This document shows, piece after piece, positions 9,141-17,990 of a stretch of DNA of 57,287 nt. Below the pieces are notes generated by a model. It was not told where the DNA came from, did no database searches, and worked only from the letters and a program-made list of their open reading frames with translations. Where the stretch lies: the NCBI GenBank assembly GCA_031272455.1, contig JAISTS010000033.1, positions 1 to 57,287 of the forward strand, in the 5' to 3' direction. A program made the translations under genes and the position numbers. Within the stretch, counting starts at the first letter, position 1, and every line of letters begins with the position of its first letter. This DNA is from Tannerella sp. Lineage in GTDB: Bacteria > Bacteroidota > Bacteroidia > Bacteroidales > Tannerellaceae.

Positions 9141-9148
9141 TATCTTTG
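9141..9148 (+). promoter_or_regulatory. -7 element TATCTTTG for the metal-efflux operon
   Basis: TATCTTTG matches the Bacteroidetes -7 box; no convincing -33 box is seen. A transcript from about 9154 supports the ATG at 9181, not the ATG at 9106 upstream of the box, as the start of the next gene. Confidence 0.5.
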
Positions 9149-9180
9149 CAAGCGAAAATAATATTTTTGTTGAGCAGTTT

Positions 9181-9651
9181 ATGCCAAAGCGCGTTATATC
9201 AATAATATCTGTCGTATTAGCCGTTACCGTGCTGGTCGGTATGCACAGCGTTCCCCATCATCATCATGGGGAAGTGGTTTGCTTTTTGCCTGTTTGTGAT
9301 GACGACGGGCATAGCGATTGTGGCGAAAACTGCACACATCAGCACCACCACCATCATCATCATCACCCCGGAATGCCCGGAGAGGGTGGATGCCTCATCG
9401 AAGCAAGCTATTTATTTTCATTTGAACATAACGAACTGAAATTTAAGGATGCCGGTCAGTATGACTTAAATCCTTATGCACAACTCGTTTCGCAGTCGTT
9501 TTTGGCAGCGACGATTACGTGTTTGTGCGAAAACATAATTGTCTGTGTTGACAAAGAGTTTCGAGACTGGTATGCCTGTCTTTATCAGTCGGTTAACCTG
9601 AGCCGTGTGAACGGTTTACGCGCCCCGCCGCCCTTGTGGTTTGAGGTATGA
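9181..9651 (+). CDS. His-rich small exported protein (DUF6769-like)
   Basis: The product is 156 residues from ATG 9181; the frame is open back to 9106, but the -7 box at 9141 and the hydrophobic segment right after MPKRVIS favour the later start. A membrane or signal segment (VISIISVVLAVTVLVGM) is followed by HHHHG, a Cys/Asp/His cluster (CDDDGHSDCGENCTHQ) and a run of eight His. These are potential transition-metal ligands. It heads the CusBAC-like operon and its stop overlaps the open frame of the adaptor gene. I recognise it as the kind of small His-rich protein often found ahead of such operons in Bacteroidales; a periplasmic metal-binding or metal-handing role is inference. Confidence 0.72.
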   Translation: MPKRVISIISVVLAVTVLVGMHSVPHHHHGEVVCFLPVCDDDGHSDCGENCTHQHHHHHHHHPGMPGEGGCLIEASYLFSFEHNELKFKDAGQYDLNPYAQLVSQSFLAATITCLCENIIVCVDKEFRDWYACLYQSVNLSRVNGLRAPPPLWFEV

Positions 9652-9719
9652 AAATAAGGCGAAATCCTTTCAAAACTAAAAAATCCAACATATTAATTAT
9701 TATTTTAAAAGCATCAGAT

Positions 9720-10991
9720 ATGAAAAAATATATGATTTGCTTTTTCGTTGCTATTGCTTTGATTAGCAATGGTTGTCGCGGTAAACATAATCATAATGAA
9801 GATGACGGACATAACCACGCAACGGAAGAAGCACACGAACATTTTGAAGGCGACGGGCACGATCATTCGGCTCATCATCACGACGAAGGCGACGGGCACG
9901 ACCATTCGGCTCACCATCACGACGAAGGCGAGGTACACGCGCACGAAGCCGACGGCGAACATACCGACGAGATACATTTTTCGGCAGAACAGGCTGAAGC
10001 AGTCGGGCTTGAAGTGATTGAAATTGAGCCTGCGCCGTTCAGTCGCGTTGTAAAAACAAGCGGCAGGATACAGGCAACTCAGGGCGACGAGGCAACGCTG
10101 GCAGCTACAAGCGATGGCATAGTATCATTCGTAAATCCCTCTATATCAGATGGTATTGCTGTACGTGCAGGCGAGGCTGTTGTTACCGTTTCGGCTCGAA
10201 ACCTGCAAAATGGCGACCGCAGTGCTATTGCTGTAATCAATTATGAAACAGAGCAAAAAGCCTATCAACGCGCTGAAGAACTGTCGAAAGCGGGCATCAT
10301 TTCCGCCAAAGATTTTGAGGAGGTGCGCCGACGCTACGAGACGGCTAAAACGGCTTATGAGGCGCAGGCGGCGAATATCACGGCGCGGGGCGTAACGGTT
10401 ACCTCGCCCATCAGCGGCTTTATCAAGAACAGATTAGTCAATCAGGGTGAATATGTTACCGTTGGACAGCCGATTGCGACAATCACCCAGAACCGCCGGT
10501 TGCAACTCCGCGCCGAAGCGCCGGAGAAATATTACCGCACGCTGAAAGACGTCAGGACAGCCAATTTCAGGACGGCTTACGACGAAACGCTGTACAAAAC
10601 CTCGGATATGCGCGGTCGGCTGCTGTCGCTTGGCAAGTCGTCGGGCAACGAGTCGTTTTACGTGCCGATAACGTTTGAGTTCGACAACACGGGCGATATC
10701 CTCCCCGGCTCGTTCGCCGAAGTTTATCTGCTGACGGCGCCCATAGAGGCGGCGATTGCCGTTCCTGTCGCTGCGATAACCGAAGAACAGGGATTGTATT
10801 TCGTTTATATTCAGCTCGATGAGGAAGGATATCGAAAGCAGGAAGTAAGGCTCGGACCGGACGACGGCGAGCGGGTGCAAATCCTTTCCGGTCTGAAAAG
10901 CGGCGACAGAGTGGTTGTCAAGGGCGTCTATCAGGTCAAACTGGCTGCCATATCAAGCATCATCCCCGAAGGGCATACGCACAGCCATTAA
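9720..10991 (+). CDS. RND efflux periplasmic adaptor, CusB/CzcB-like, His-rich
   Basis: The product is 423 residues from the ATG at 9720; an upstream in-frame ATG at 9648 overlaps the previous stop (ATGA) but would place 24 polar residues before the signal peptide. The lipobox-like ISNGC (Cys19) suggests a lipoprotein. Residues about 20-85 are rich in His/Asp/Glu with a tandem 13-residue duplication (EGDGHDHSAHHHD), likely metal-binding. The rest is a membrane-fusion protein: a barrel-sandwich domain (about 110-270) flanking an alpha-hairpin (AEELSKAGIISAKDFEEV) and a beta-barrel/MP domain to the end, closing GHTHSH. It would bridge the CusA-like pump and the TolC-like channel encoded next. 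Confidence 0.9.
   Translation: MKKYMICFFVAIALISNGCRGKHNHNEDDGHNHATEEAHEHFEGDGHDHSAHHHDEGDGHDHSAHHHDEGEVHAHEADGEHTDEIHFSAEQAEAVGLEVIEIEPAPFSRVVKTSGRIQATQGDEATLAATSDGIVSFVNPSISDGIAVRAGEAVVTVSARNLQNGDRSAIAVINYETEQKAYQRAEELSKAGIISAKDFEEVRRRYETAKTAYEAQAANITARGVTVTSPISGFIKNRLVNQGEYVTVGQPIATITQNRRLQLRAEAPEKYYRTLKDVRTANFRTAYDETLYKTSDMRGRLLSLGKSSGNESFYVPITFEFDNTGDILPGSFAEVYLLTAPIEAAIAVPVAAITEEQGLYFVYIQLDEEGYRKQEVRLGPDDGERVQILSGLKSGDRVVVKGVYQVKLAAISSIIPEGHTHSH
9846..9923 (+). repeat. Tandem 39-bp duplication in the adaptor's His-rich region
   Basis: Two adjacent 39-bp units (9846-9884, 9885-9923) differ at only three third-codon positions and encode identical 13-residue peptides, EGDGHDHSAHHHD. The synonymous differences suggest the duplication is not brand new or that the peptide is under selection. 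Confidence 0.85.
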
Positions 10992-11033
10992 CTGCGCGGG
11001 AACAGTTTTATTCATTAAAAAAAACAGGAAATT

Positions 11034-14000
11034 ATGCTGAACAAAATAATACAGTTCTCGCTCAATAACCGTTTGCTGATACTTGTAGCGGCGGTTTTGC
11101 TGATGATGGCGGGTATTTATACGGCTACCGATATGGAGGTTGACGTCTTTCCCGACCTCAACGCGCCTACGGTTGTCGTGATGACCGAAGCTAAGGGGAT
11201 GGCTGCCGAAGAGGTGGAGCAGCTCGTTACTTTTCCGGTCGAGACGGCTGTCAATGGCGCCACACGTGTCCGTCGCGTCCGTTCGTCGTCAACGACGGGA
11301 TTTTCCGTTGTCTGGGTCGAATTTGACTGGGGGATGGATATTTACCGAGCGCGGCAAATCGTTTCGGAAAAGTTGGCTATTGTCGGCGACGCCCTGCCCC
11401 CGCAAGTCGGCAGTCCCACTCTGGGACCTCAGTCGTCCATCCTTGGCGAGATGATGATCATCGACTTGACGGCTGAACATACTACGTTGCAGGAGTTGCG
11501 GACGCTGGCAGATTGGACTATCCGACCGCGTCTGCTTTCGATGGGCGGCGTGGCGCAGGTGTCGGTGCTGGGTGGCGAAATACGCGAATATCAGATACTT
11601 CTCGACCCGCAAAAAATGAAACACTACGGCGTCAGTCTCGACGAGGCGCTTGCCATAACGCGCGATATGAACCGCAATGCCTCCGGCGGAGTGCTATATG
11701 AATACGGTAATGAATATATTATACGTGGCGTCGTGGCGACAAATAAATTGGATGCGCTCGGCACAACGGTAGTCAAGCTGGCGGGTGGCGCGCCGGTGCT
11801 GCTCAGCGATATAGCCGATGTCCGTATCGGCGATAAGGCTCCCAAGCTCGGCGTAGCGTCGTATCATGGCGAACCGGCTGTTTTGCTGACCGTTACGAAG
11901 CAGCTGAACACCAGCACACTCGATTTGACGGCAAAGATAGACCGTTCGCTCGACGAACTGAAACAGTCGCTGCCCGCCGACGTGAAAATTTCGACAGATG
12001 TTTTCCGGCAGTCGCGGTTTATAGAAAGTTCCATCGGCAACATTAAAGAGGCGCTGTTTGAAGGTGGCATCTTCGTCGTTATCGTGCTGTTTATCTTTCT
12101 GATGAATGTGCGCACGACGGTCATTTCGCTTGTTACCATTCCGCTGTCGCTTGTCGTTTCTATCTTGGCCTTGAAGATGATGGGATTGACAATCAATACG
12201 ATGAGTCTGGGCGGTATGGCTATTGCCATCGGTTCGCTCGTTGACGATGCCATTGTTGACGTCGAAAATGTCTTTAAACGGCTGCGCGAGAACAGGGCGA
12301 AGCCCGAAAGCGAACGCCAGAGCGCAATGCAAATCGTGTTTGAAGCCTCGAAAGAAGTGCGTATGCCGATACTCAATTCGACGCTTATCATCGTTGCAAG
12401 TTTTGTGCCGCTGTTTTTCCTGTCGGGAATGGAAGGGCGTATGCTGGCGCCGCTCGGAATAGCATTTATCACTGCGCTGTTTGCATCGACGGTTGTGGCG
12501 CTGACGCTGACGCCGGTGATGTGCAGTTATATGCTTGTCAATCCGCCTAAGAAAGAAAAATCCGACCGCGAGCCGGTCTGGGTGCAGGGACTCAAATCGC
12601 TGTACAGCCGTGCGTTGGCGTGGACGCTGAAATACCGCAAACCGGCGCTGTGGGCTGCTGTGGCGCTGTTTGCGCTTACTATCTTAACCGCCGTCTCGCT
12701 TGGGCGCAGCTTCCTGCCGCCGTTCAACGAAGGCTCGCTGACAATCAATGTGAGCACTTTGCCCGGCATCTCACTCGAAGAATCTGACCGTATGGGGCGT
12801 ATGGCTGAAAATATCCTGCTCTCGGTGCCCGAAATACAGACGGTAGGGCGCAAGACAGGACGCGCCGAGCTTGACGAACACGCCCTCGGTGTGAATGTTT
12901 CCGAAATAGAAGCTCCGTTCAAACTCGGCAAACGCTCGAAAGACGCTTTCCTTGCCGATGTGCGCAGCAAACTGAAAATCCTGCCCGGCGCCAATATCGA
13001 AATCGGACAGCCCATCTCGCACCGGATAGATGCGATGTTGTCGGGGACGCAAGCCAATATCGCAATCAAACTGTTCGGCGCCGACTTGAACACAATGTTT
13101 GCGCTTGGTAATCAGGTGAAAGCGGCTATCAGTGATGTCGAAGGCATAGCCGACCTCAACGTCGAGCAGCAGGTTGAACGTCCGGAGTTGAAAATTACGC
13201 CGCGCCGCGAGATGCTGGCGAAATATGGCGTTACGCTGCCCGAATTTGCCGAAATTGTCAATGTGCTGCTTGCCGGCGAGACTGTTTCGCAGGTGTATGA
13301 AGGCAATCGTGTGTTTGACCTGACGCTGAAAGTGAATGGCGACAGTCGGGCGACGATGGAACGCATCAAAGACCTCGTTGTCGATGCCGGAAACACAAAA
13401 ATCCCGTTTTCCAATATAGCCGAAATCACCTCGTCAACAGGTCCCAACACGATTAACCGCGAAAATGTAGGGCGCAAAATCGTCATTTCGGCAAATGTGG
13501 CGGGGCGCGACCTGCGTGGTGTCGTCAACGATATACGCGAAAGGGTAAGCGAAAAAGTTTCGTTGCCCGAAGGCTATTTCATCGAATATGGCGGGCAATT
13601 CGAGAGCGAGGAAACCGCCTCGCGAACTCTGCTCGTTGCCTCCGCTTTTGCTATCCTTGTGATTTTTATGCTGCTGTTCAACCAGTTCAGGAGCGTGTCG
13701 CAGTCGGTCGTTATCCTGCTGAACCTGCCACTTGCGCTTATCGGCGGCGTGTTCATACTCTTTTTCACGGGCGGCGAAATCAGTATTCCCGCCATCATCG
13801 GATTTATCTCGCTGTTCGGCATAGCTACGCGAAACGGTATGTTGCTCATTTCGAGATATAATGACTTGCGCAAAGAAAATATCCCGTTAAATGAATGTGT
13901 GATGAAAGGCTCGCTTGACCGCCTCAATCCTATCCTGATGACGGCGTTCACGTCGGCGCTGGCGCTTATCCCGCTGGCGCTTGGGGGCGAACTGCCCGGC

Positions 14001-14138
14001 AACGAGATACAAAGCCCGATGGCGCAGGTCATCCTCGGCGGATTGCTGACCTCGACATTGCTCAACGGCTTTATCATCCCCGTGATGTATTACATCACTC
14101 ATCGTAAAACGGATATTGAAACATATAAAATTAACTGA
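11034..14138 (+). CDS. Heavy-metal RND efflux pump, CusA/CzcA family
   Basis: At 1034 residues the length fits the family. It is an inner-membrane proton-driven trimeric pump. The N-terminus (LNKIIQFSLNNRLLILVAA) is TM1, followed by the family signature DVFPDLNAPTVVV. TM4 carries VDDAIVDVEN, the acidic proton-relay cluster of the heavy-metal group. Two large periplasmic loops and a duplicated second half end at about residue 1034. It follows the adaptor gene by 42 bases and precedes the channel gene by 2. The substrate is a divalent or monovalent metal by family and by the His-rich partners; which metal cannot be read from sequence. Confidence 0.93.
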   Translation: MLNKIIQFSLNNRLLILVAAVLLMMAGIYTATDMEVDVFPDLNAPTVVVMTEAKGMAAEEVEQLVTFPVETAVNGATRVRRVRSSSTTGFSVVWVEFDWGMDIYRARQIVSEKLAIVGDALPPQVGSPTLGPQSSILGEMMIIDLTAEHTTLQELRTLADWTIRPRLLSMGGVAQVSVLGGEIREYQILLDPQKMKHYGVSLDEALAITRDMNRNASGGVLYEYGNEYIIRGVVATNKLDALGTTVVKLAGGAPVLLSDIADVRIGDKAPKLGVASYHGEPAVLLTVTKQLNTSTLDLTAKIDRSLDELKQSLPADVKISTDVFRQSRFIESSIGNIKEALFEGGIFVVIVLFIFLMNVRTTVISLVTIPLSLVVSILALKMMGLTINTMSLGGMAIAIGSLVDDAIVDVENVFKRLRENRAKPESERQSAMQIVFEASKEVRMPILNSTLIIVASFVPLFFLSGMEGRMLAPLGIAFITALFASTVVALTLTPVMCSYMLVNPPKKEKSDREPVWVQGLKSLYSRALAWTLKYRKPALWAAVALFALTILTAVSLGRSFLPPFNEGSLTINVSTLPGISLEESDRMGRMAENILLSVPEIQTVGRKTGRAELDEHALGVNVSEIEAPFKLGKRSKDAFLADVRSKLKILPGANIEIGQPISHRIDAMLSGTQANIAIKLFGADLNTMFALGNQVKAAISDVEGIADLNVEQQVERPELKITPRREMLAKYGVTLPEFAEIVNVLLAGETVSQVYEGNRVFDLTLKVNGDSRATMERIKDLVVDAGNTKIPFSNIAEITSSTGPNTINRENVGRKIVISANVAGRDLRGVVNDIRERVSEKVSLPEGYFIEYGGQFESEETASRTLLVASAFAILVIFMLLFNQFRSVSQSVVILLNLPLALIGGVFILFFTGGEISIPAIIGFISLFGIATRNGMLLISRYNDLRKENIPLNECVMKGSLDRLNPILMTAFTSALALIPLALGGELPGNEIQSPMAQVILGGLLTSTLLNGFIIPVMYYITHRKTDIETYKIN

Positions 14139-14140
14139 TT

Positions 14141-15319
14141 ATGAAGAAAATATATATATTATTTGCGGCATTGACCCTTGCCCTGCCGCTTATGGCGCAG
14201 GACGAAATAAGCAGGGCGCTGGCGGCTGTCGAAGCTAATAATACGACGCTGAAAGCCCTTCGCGAAGGCGTCGAGGCGCAGAAACTGGAAAACCGGACGG
14301 GGATTTATCTTGAAAATCCCGAAGTCGGCTTCAACTACCTTTGGGGCGCACCTAACGTTATTGGCAACCGTACCGATGTCAGCGTGGTGCAAAAGCTTGA
14401 TTTTCCGACGCTTTCGGGATTGAAAAGCCGTGTCGCCGACGGTCAGAACGAACTCGCCGAACTGCGTTATCTTGCCGACCGTATGGCAATCCTGCTCGAA
14501 GCGAAACAGTATTGCATTGATTTGATTTACAGCAATAAAATGTATAACGAGATGCAACTGCGCTGCGCAAATGCCCGAACAATAGCCGCGTCGTACGCCA
14601 AAATGCTCGAAAGCGGCGAGGTTAGCCGTATCGAATATAACAAGGCGCAGCTCAACCTCTCGACTGCGGAGGGCGAATTGCAACGCGCAGGTATTGAGCG
14701 CGATGCCGTCAGAGCCGAGTTGCGACGACTGAACGGCGGACAGGATATCAGGCTCGAAGGCGACAGCTACGGCGACGATACCCTTCCGCAGGCTTTTGAG
14801 GACTGGTATGCCATAGCCGAAACGCGCAACCCTCTGCTCGCTTACGTCAGGCAGGAAATCGAAGTCAGCCGACAGCGCATAAGCCTCAATAAGGCGCAGG
14901 GGCTGCCTGTCCTGTCGGGAGGTTATATGAGCGAAAAGGTTGTAGGTGAGCATTTTCGCGGTATCACACTTGGCGTATCCATACCGCTGTGGGCGAACAG
15001 GAACAATGTGCGTCGCGCTCAGGCTGCCGCACGAGCCGCCGAGATGCGCCACGAAGATGCTAAACAGCAGTTTTACAATCGCTTGCAGATACTATATGCT
15101 CGCGCTGCAGGCTTGGAAACGACGTCTGCCAAGTATCGTGTGGCGCTTGCCGAACTCGACAATACGGCGATGCTCAAACAGGCGCTCGACGCAGGCGAAA
15201 TGTCGCTGCTCGAGTATCTTCTTGAAACGGCGATGCGCTACGATGCTATCGACAAAGCCCTTGCCGCCGAACGCGATTATCGCCGCGCTGTAGCTGAGCT
15301 TGAGATGTATTCGGACTGA
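14141..15319 (+). CDS. TolC-family outer-membrane channel, CusC-like
   Basis: The product is 392 residues, somewhat shorter than typical TolC proteins (about 420-480). The signal peptide MKKIYILFAALTLALPLMAQ is followed by long amphipathic helices. Two outer-membrane efflux repeats are recognisable (EVSRIEYNKAQLNLSTAEGE and DAGEMSLLEYLLETAMRYD). It starts 2 bases after the pump gene, so it is translationally coupled to it and is most likely the outer-membrane exit of the same metal efflux system. The operon ends here, facing the convergent regulator gene 10 bases away. Confidence 0.88.
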   Translation: MKKIYILFAALTLALPLMAQDEISRALAAVEANNTTLKALREGVEAQKLENRTGIYLENPEVGFNYLWGAPNVIGNRTDVSVVQKLDFPTLSGLKSRVADGQNELAELRYLADRMAILLEAKQYCIDLIYSNKMYNEMQLRCANARTIAASYAKMLESGEVSRIEYNKAQLNLSTAEGELQRAGIERDAVRAELRRLNGGQDIRLEGDSYGDDTLPQAFEDWYAIAETRNPLLAYVRQEIEVSRQRISLNKAQGLPVLSGGYMSEKVVGEHFRGITLGVSIPLWANRNNVRRAQAAARAAEMRHEDAKQQFYNRLQILYARAAGLETTSAKYRVALAELDNTAMLKQALDAGEMSLLEYLLETAMRYDAIDKALAAERDYRRAVAELEMYSD

Positions 15320-15329
15320 AAGTGCGTTT

Positions 15330-16235
15330 TTACGACTCTTTCCTGAACGCCACGGGTGAGATCCCGACGTGCTTTTTGAAGAATTTCCCGAACGACGACT
15401 GGTCGGGGAAGCAGAGTCGGTCGGCTACTTCCTGAACGGTGATTCGCGGCGTGCGGAGCAGATTTTTTGCTTCGACTATCAGCGTGTCCTGAATCCATCG
15501 GCTGGCGGAATGATTGCTTTGCTGTCGCAGGATTAGGGACAGATATTGCGGTGTGATACAGAGCTTTTCGGCATAAAACGACACTGCGTGTTCCGTCTTG
15601 CAGTGTTCGTTGAGCAGCGTCAGGAAACCGGCGAAAATCTCCTCCTGCCTTGACAGCGGCGCCTCGTGGTGATAGTCTTTCCGCGTAAGCGACAGATTGC
15701 CCATTTCGAGTAAAAACTCTTTGATGGAAACCGATATCATTTCTCTGTGAAACAGATGTTTAAACATCAGCATCTTGCGCTTGACGTTTTGCAGGTTGGC
15801 ATAGAGGAAGGCAAAATCGTCAGGCTCGTAAACGATGAACGGATGGCGTTTGAAATTCATATACGACACTATCGCCGACGGGTCTTTAGGCATATCAAAC
15901 GAGGCGTCGATAAACGATTTGGCTATCAGCAACATCCATACTTGCGTATTTGGTTCGCTGCTGATCATCTGCGTAATATGTGTCGGCAGTATCCATACGA
16001 TGCCGTTTGCGGGGATATGATGCGTGTGATAATCAATGGAAATATCTAATCCACCGCGCATTATGCCCAGTAGCGTGAAGGCTTCGCGGCGCGACGGCGA
16101 CATCGACGAGAGCGCGTCGTCGGTATAAACCTGACGGCGGTCGAACTCCACCAGCAATACTTCGTCGCGAAAATTCTCCAAAGCGACGATTGACTGCTTA
16201 AATCGATTAATGTACGGAATCCATTCGGGCGTCAT
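15330..16235 (-). CDS. AraC-family transcriptional regulator
   Basis: The product is 301 residues. The N-terminal ~190 residues form a cupin-like sensing domain; the C-terminal ~100 form the two helix-turn-helix AraC domain (AEKLCITPQYLSLILRQ and VQEVADRLCFPDQSSFGKFF, the usual second-helix signature). It lies between two RND efflux operons, convergent with the metal operon and divergent from the second one, so control of the second operon is the simplest guess. No effector can be named. Confidence 0.88.
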   Translation of the reverse strand: MTPEWIPYINRFKQSIVALENFRDEVLLVEFDRRQVYTDDALSSMSPSRREAFTLLGIMRGGLDISIDYHTHHIPANGIVWILPTHITQMISSEPNTQVWMLLIAKSFIDASFDMPKDPSAIVSYMNFKRHPFIVYEPDDFAFLYANLQNVKRKMLMFKHLFHREMISVSIKEFLLEMGNLSLTRKDYHHEAPLSRQEEIFAGFLTLLNEHCKTEHAVSFYAEKLCITPQYLSLILRQQSNHSASRWIQDTLIVEAKNLLRTPRITVQEVADRLCFPDQSSFGKFFKKHVGISPVAFRKES

Positions 16236-16260
16236 AATACTGATTTTTCTGTTTCGGCTG

Positions 16261-16268
16261 CAAATATA
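16261..16268 (-). promoter_or_regulatory. -7 element TATATTTG of the AraC-family gene
   Basis: On the minus strand TATATTTG fits the -7 consensus; transcription would start near 16255, about 20 bases before the ATG at 16235. No clear -33 box. Confidence 0.45.
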
Positions 16269-16408
16269 GTCAGATTATACGTGATTTTGTGTTTTATAGC
16301 ATATTTTTTTACGTCTTTACCAATAATATTGGCTGTTTTGAAGCGAAAATATTCCATTTTGACCAATTTTGTAGTAATATAAGCCTTTTCAGTTCATTTT
16401 GCTGTATG

Positions 16409-16523
16409 TACTTTTGCGGCGTCAAATTTGTTAATAACAGGACAATGCACTGTGATTTTCGAGACGGTTCAGAACAGTTAAAGTCGCTTCATCGACTTTT
16501 TTTGCCGTTTCATCGGGCAAAAA
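16409..16523 (+). promoter_or_regulatory. Putative leader with -7 box, 29-codon ORF and two mutually exclusive hairpins
   Basis: The 369-base divergent gap between the regulator and the second RND operon holds TACTTTTG (16409-16416, with TTTTC 19 bases upstream). Hairpin 1 is AAAGTCG-cttcat-CGACTTT followed by more T (16480-16503), terminator-like. Hairpin 2 is TTTTTGCC (16499-16506) with GGCAAAAA (16516-16523), which reuses the T-run of hairpin 1, so the two cannot form together. A 29-codon ORF (16445-16534, beginning MHCDFRDGSE) runs through both. The arrangement resembles a transcription attenuator, but it is unproven; a second promoter sits downstream. Confidence 0.35.
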
Positions 16524-16545
16524 GTACGGTTTAGTCGCTTTTCTG

Positions 16546-16576
16546 TTGCACGACAGTAATGAAGGGATTAACTTTG
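16546..16576 (+). promoter_or_regulatory. Promoter of the second RND operon
   Basis: TTG (16546-16548), 20 bases, TAACTTTG (16569-16576). The predicted transcript starts near 16582 and reaches the first ATG at 16605. Confidence 0.55.
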
Positions 16577-16604
16577 CACTCTCGAAATCGACAATAGAAT
16601 TAAA

Positions 16605-17975
16605 ATGTATAATATAAACGAAATGAAACAGTTAAGTAAAAAATGGCGAATGTTGGTCGGCGTCGTGCTGCTATCGGCGATGTCGGCTGCGACGGCATTT
16701 GCGCAGGACACGCTGACGCTGAGTCTGGAACAGGCGATTGAAATTGCGCTGAGCGAAAGTCCGACCATCAGAATCGCCGACAGGGAAATCGAACGGGTCG
16801 ATTATTCCAAGAAATCGGCATGGTACGGATTGCTGCCTACATTGGACGGGACGGGACAGTATGCCAAGTATATGGTGCCGGGTCAGATGAGTATGATGGG
16901 GCAGGTAATGAACTCGCCGACAGACTATAACGCCTCGCTCGGATTGCAGTTGGCGTTGCCGCTCGTAGCGCCGTCGCTGTGGAAATCCATCCAGCTCTCG
17001 GAACTGGAAATGCAGATGGCTGTCGAAAAGTCGCGGGCGTCGAAAATCACGCTGCGCAACGATGTAACGAAAGCATATTACAGCATTTTGCTGGCTCAGG
17101 ACTCGTACAACGTGCTCGAAGAGGGCTACAAGATTGCGAAAGACAATTATGACGAAGCCAAAAAACGCTTTGAAGTCGGATTGAGCGCCGAATACGACTA
17201 CATCTCGGCGGAAGTGCAGATGACTAACCTGATGCCCAATCTGTTACAGGTCAAGAACGGCATCTCGCAGGCGAAGATGTACCTGAAAGTGCTGATCGGG
17301 ATGGACGTATCGGTGCCGCTGTCGGTCGTGGGCAATCTTGCCGATTTTGAAAACGAAGTAGCGCTGCGAAGCGCGGAACCGGAAATGGGATTGGTAAACA
17401 ATACCGATTTGAAACAGCTTGATATTCAGCGCAGTCAGTTGGATAAATCCTTTGAAATACAGCGCTCGCTGCGAATGCCTACACTGGCGTTTTTCAGTCA
17501 ATACGGCTATTCGGGAATGGGTAACAATGCGACTACCATGAATTTAGGAGGAATGCCCATCGAGGTAGAAAAAAGTTCGGCATGGTACAGTCAGGGAATG
17601 TTGATCGGATTGACGTTGAACATCCCAATTTTCCATATCACCGACATTATCAAGGAGAAACAGATAAAAATACAGTCGAACCAGTTGCAGATACAGCGCG
17701 AATATTTGGAAAACTCGCTGAATTTTCAGATTCGCACGTCGATTGACAATATGAACAAGACGGTCGAACAGGTCAATGCTGCCAAGATCGCTATTGCGGG
17801 CGCGCAGAAGGCATACACCATCTCGACCAAGCGCTACGAAGTGGGCGTAGGCACGATGCTCGAATTGCAGAACGCCGCGCTCGCCGTTACGCAGTCGCAA
17901 CTGTCGTACCGACAGGCGATATCCGATTTTCTCACGGCAAAAGCCGATTTAGACAAAGTGTTAGGTAACGAATAA
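16605..17975 (+). CDS. TolC-family outer-membrane efflux protein
   Basis: The product is 456 residues, full length for the family. A later ATG (16623, MKQLSKKWRMLVG) also suits a signal peptide (ATAFA before Q). Two OEP repeats follow (about 40-240 and 250-450), each with a beta-strand pair and long coiled helices (GLSAEYDYISAEVQ and GVGTMLELQNAALAVTQSQ, the canonical membrane-proximal turns). It is first in the operon TolC-adaptor-pump-PII-like, the usual Bacteroidetes order for HAE-type RND systems. The neighbouring AraC-family gene probably controls it. Confidence 0.9.
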   Translation: MYNINEMKQLSKKWRMLVGVVLLSAMSAATAFAQDTLTLSLEQAIEIALSESPTIRIADREIERVDYSKKSAWYGLLPTLDGTGQYAKYMVPGQMSMMGQVMNSPTDYNASLGLQLALPLVAPSLWKSIQLSELEMQMAVEKSRASKITLRNDVTKAYYSILLAQDSYNVLEEGYKIAKDNYDEAKKRFEVGLSAEYDYISAEVQMTNLMPNLLQVKNGISQAKMYLKVLIGMDVSVPLSVVGNLADFENEVALRSAEPEMGLVNNTDLKQLDIQRSQLDKSFEIQRSLRMPTLAFFSQYGYSGMGNNATTMNLGGMPIEVEKSSAWYSQGMLIGLTLNIPIFHITDIIKEKQIKIQSNQLQIQREYLENSLNFQIRTSIDNMNKTVEQVNAAKIAIAGAQKAYTISTKRYEVGVGTMLELQNAALAVTQSQLSYRQAISDFLTAKADLDKVLGNE

Positions 17976-17990
17976 AAAACGAATCAAGTT

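Noticed and set aside
9106-9180. ATG at 9106 as the start of the His-rich protein
   Set aside because: It lies upstream of the -7 box at 9141 and adds 25 residues before the signal segment.
14159-15052. 297-codon minus-strand frame under the CusC-like gene
   Set aside because: No recognisable domain and fully antisense to a good TolC-family gene.
16289-16534. 81-codon frame across the regulator/RND gap
   Set aside because: The first part is Phe/Ile-rich intergenic AT sequence upstream of the putative promoter; only the last 29 codons could be a leader ORF.
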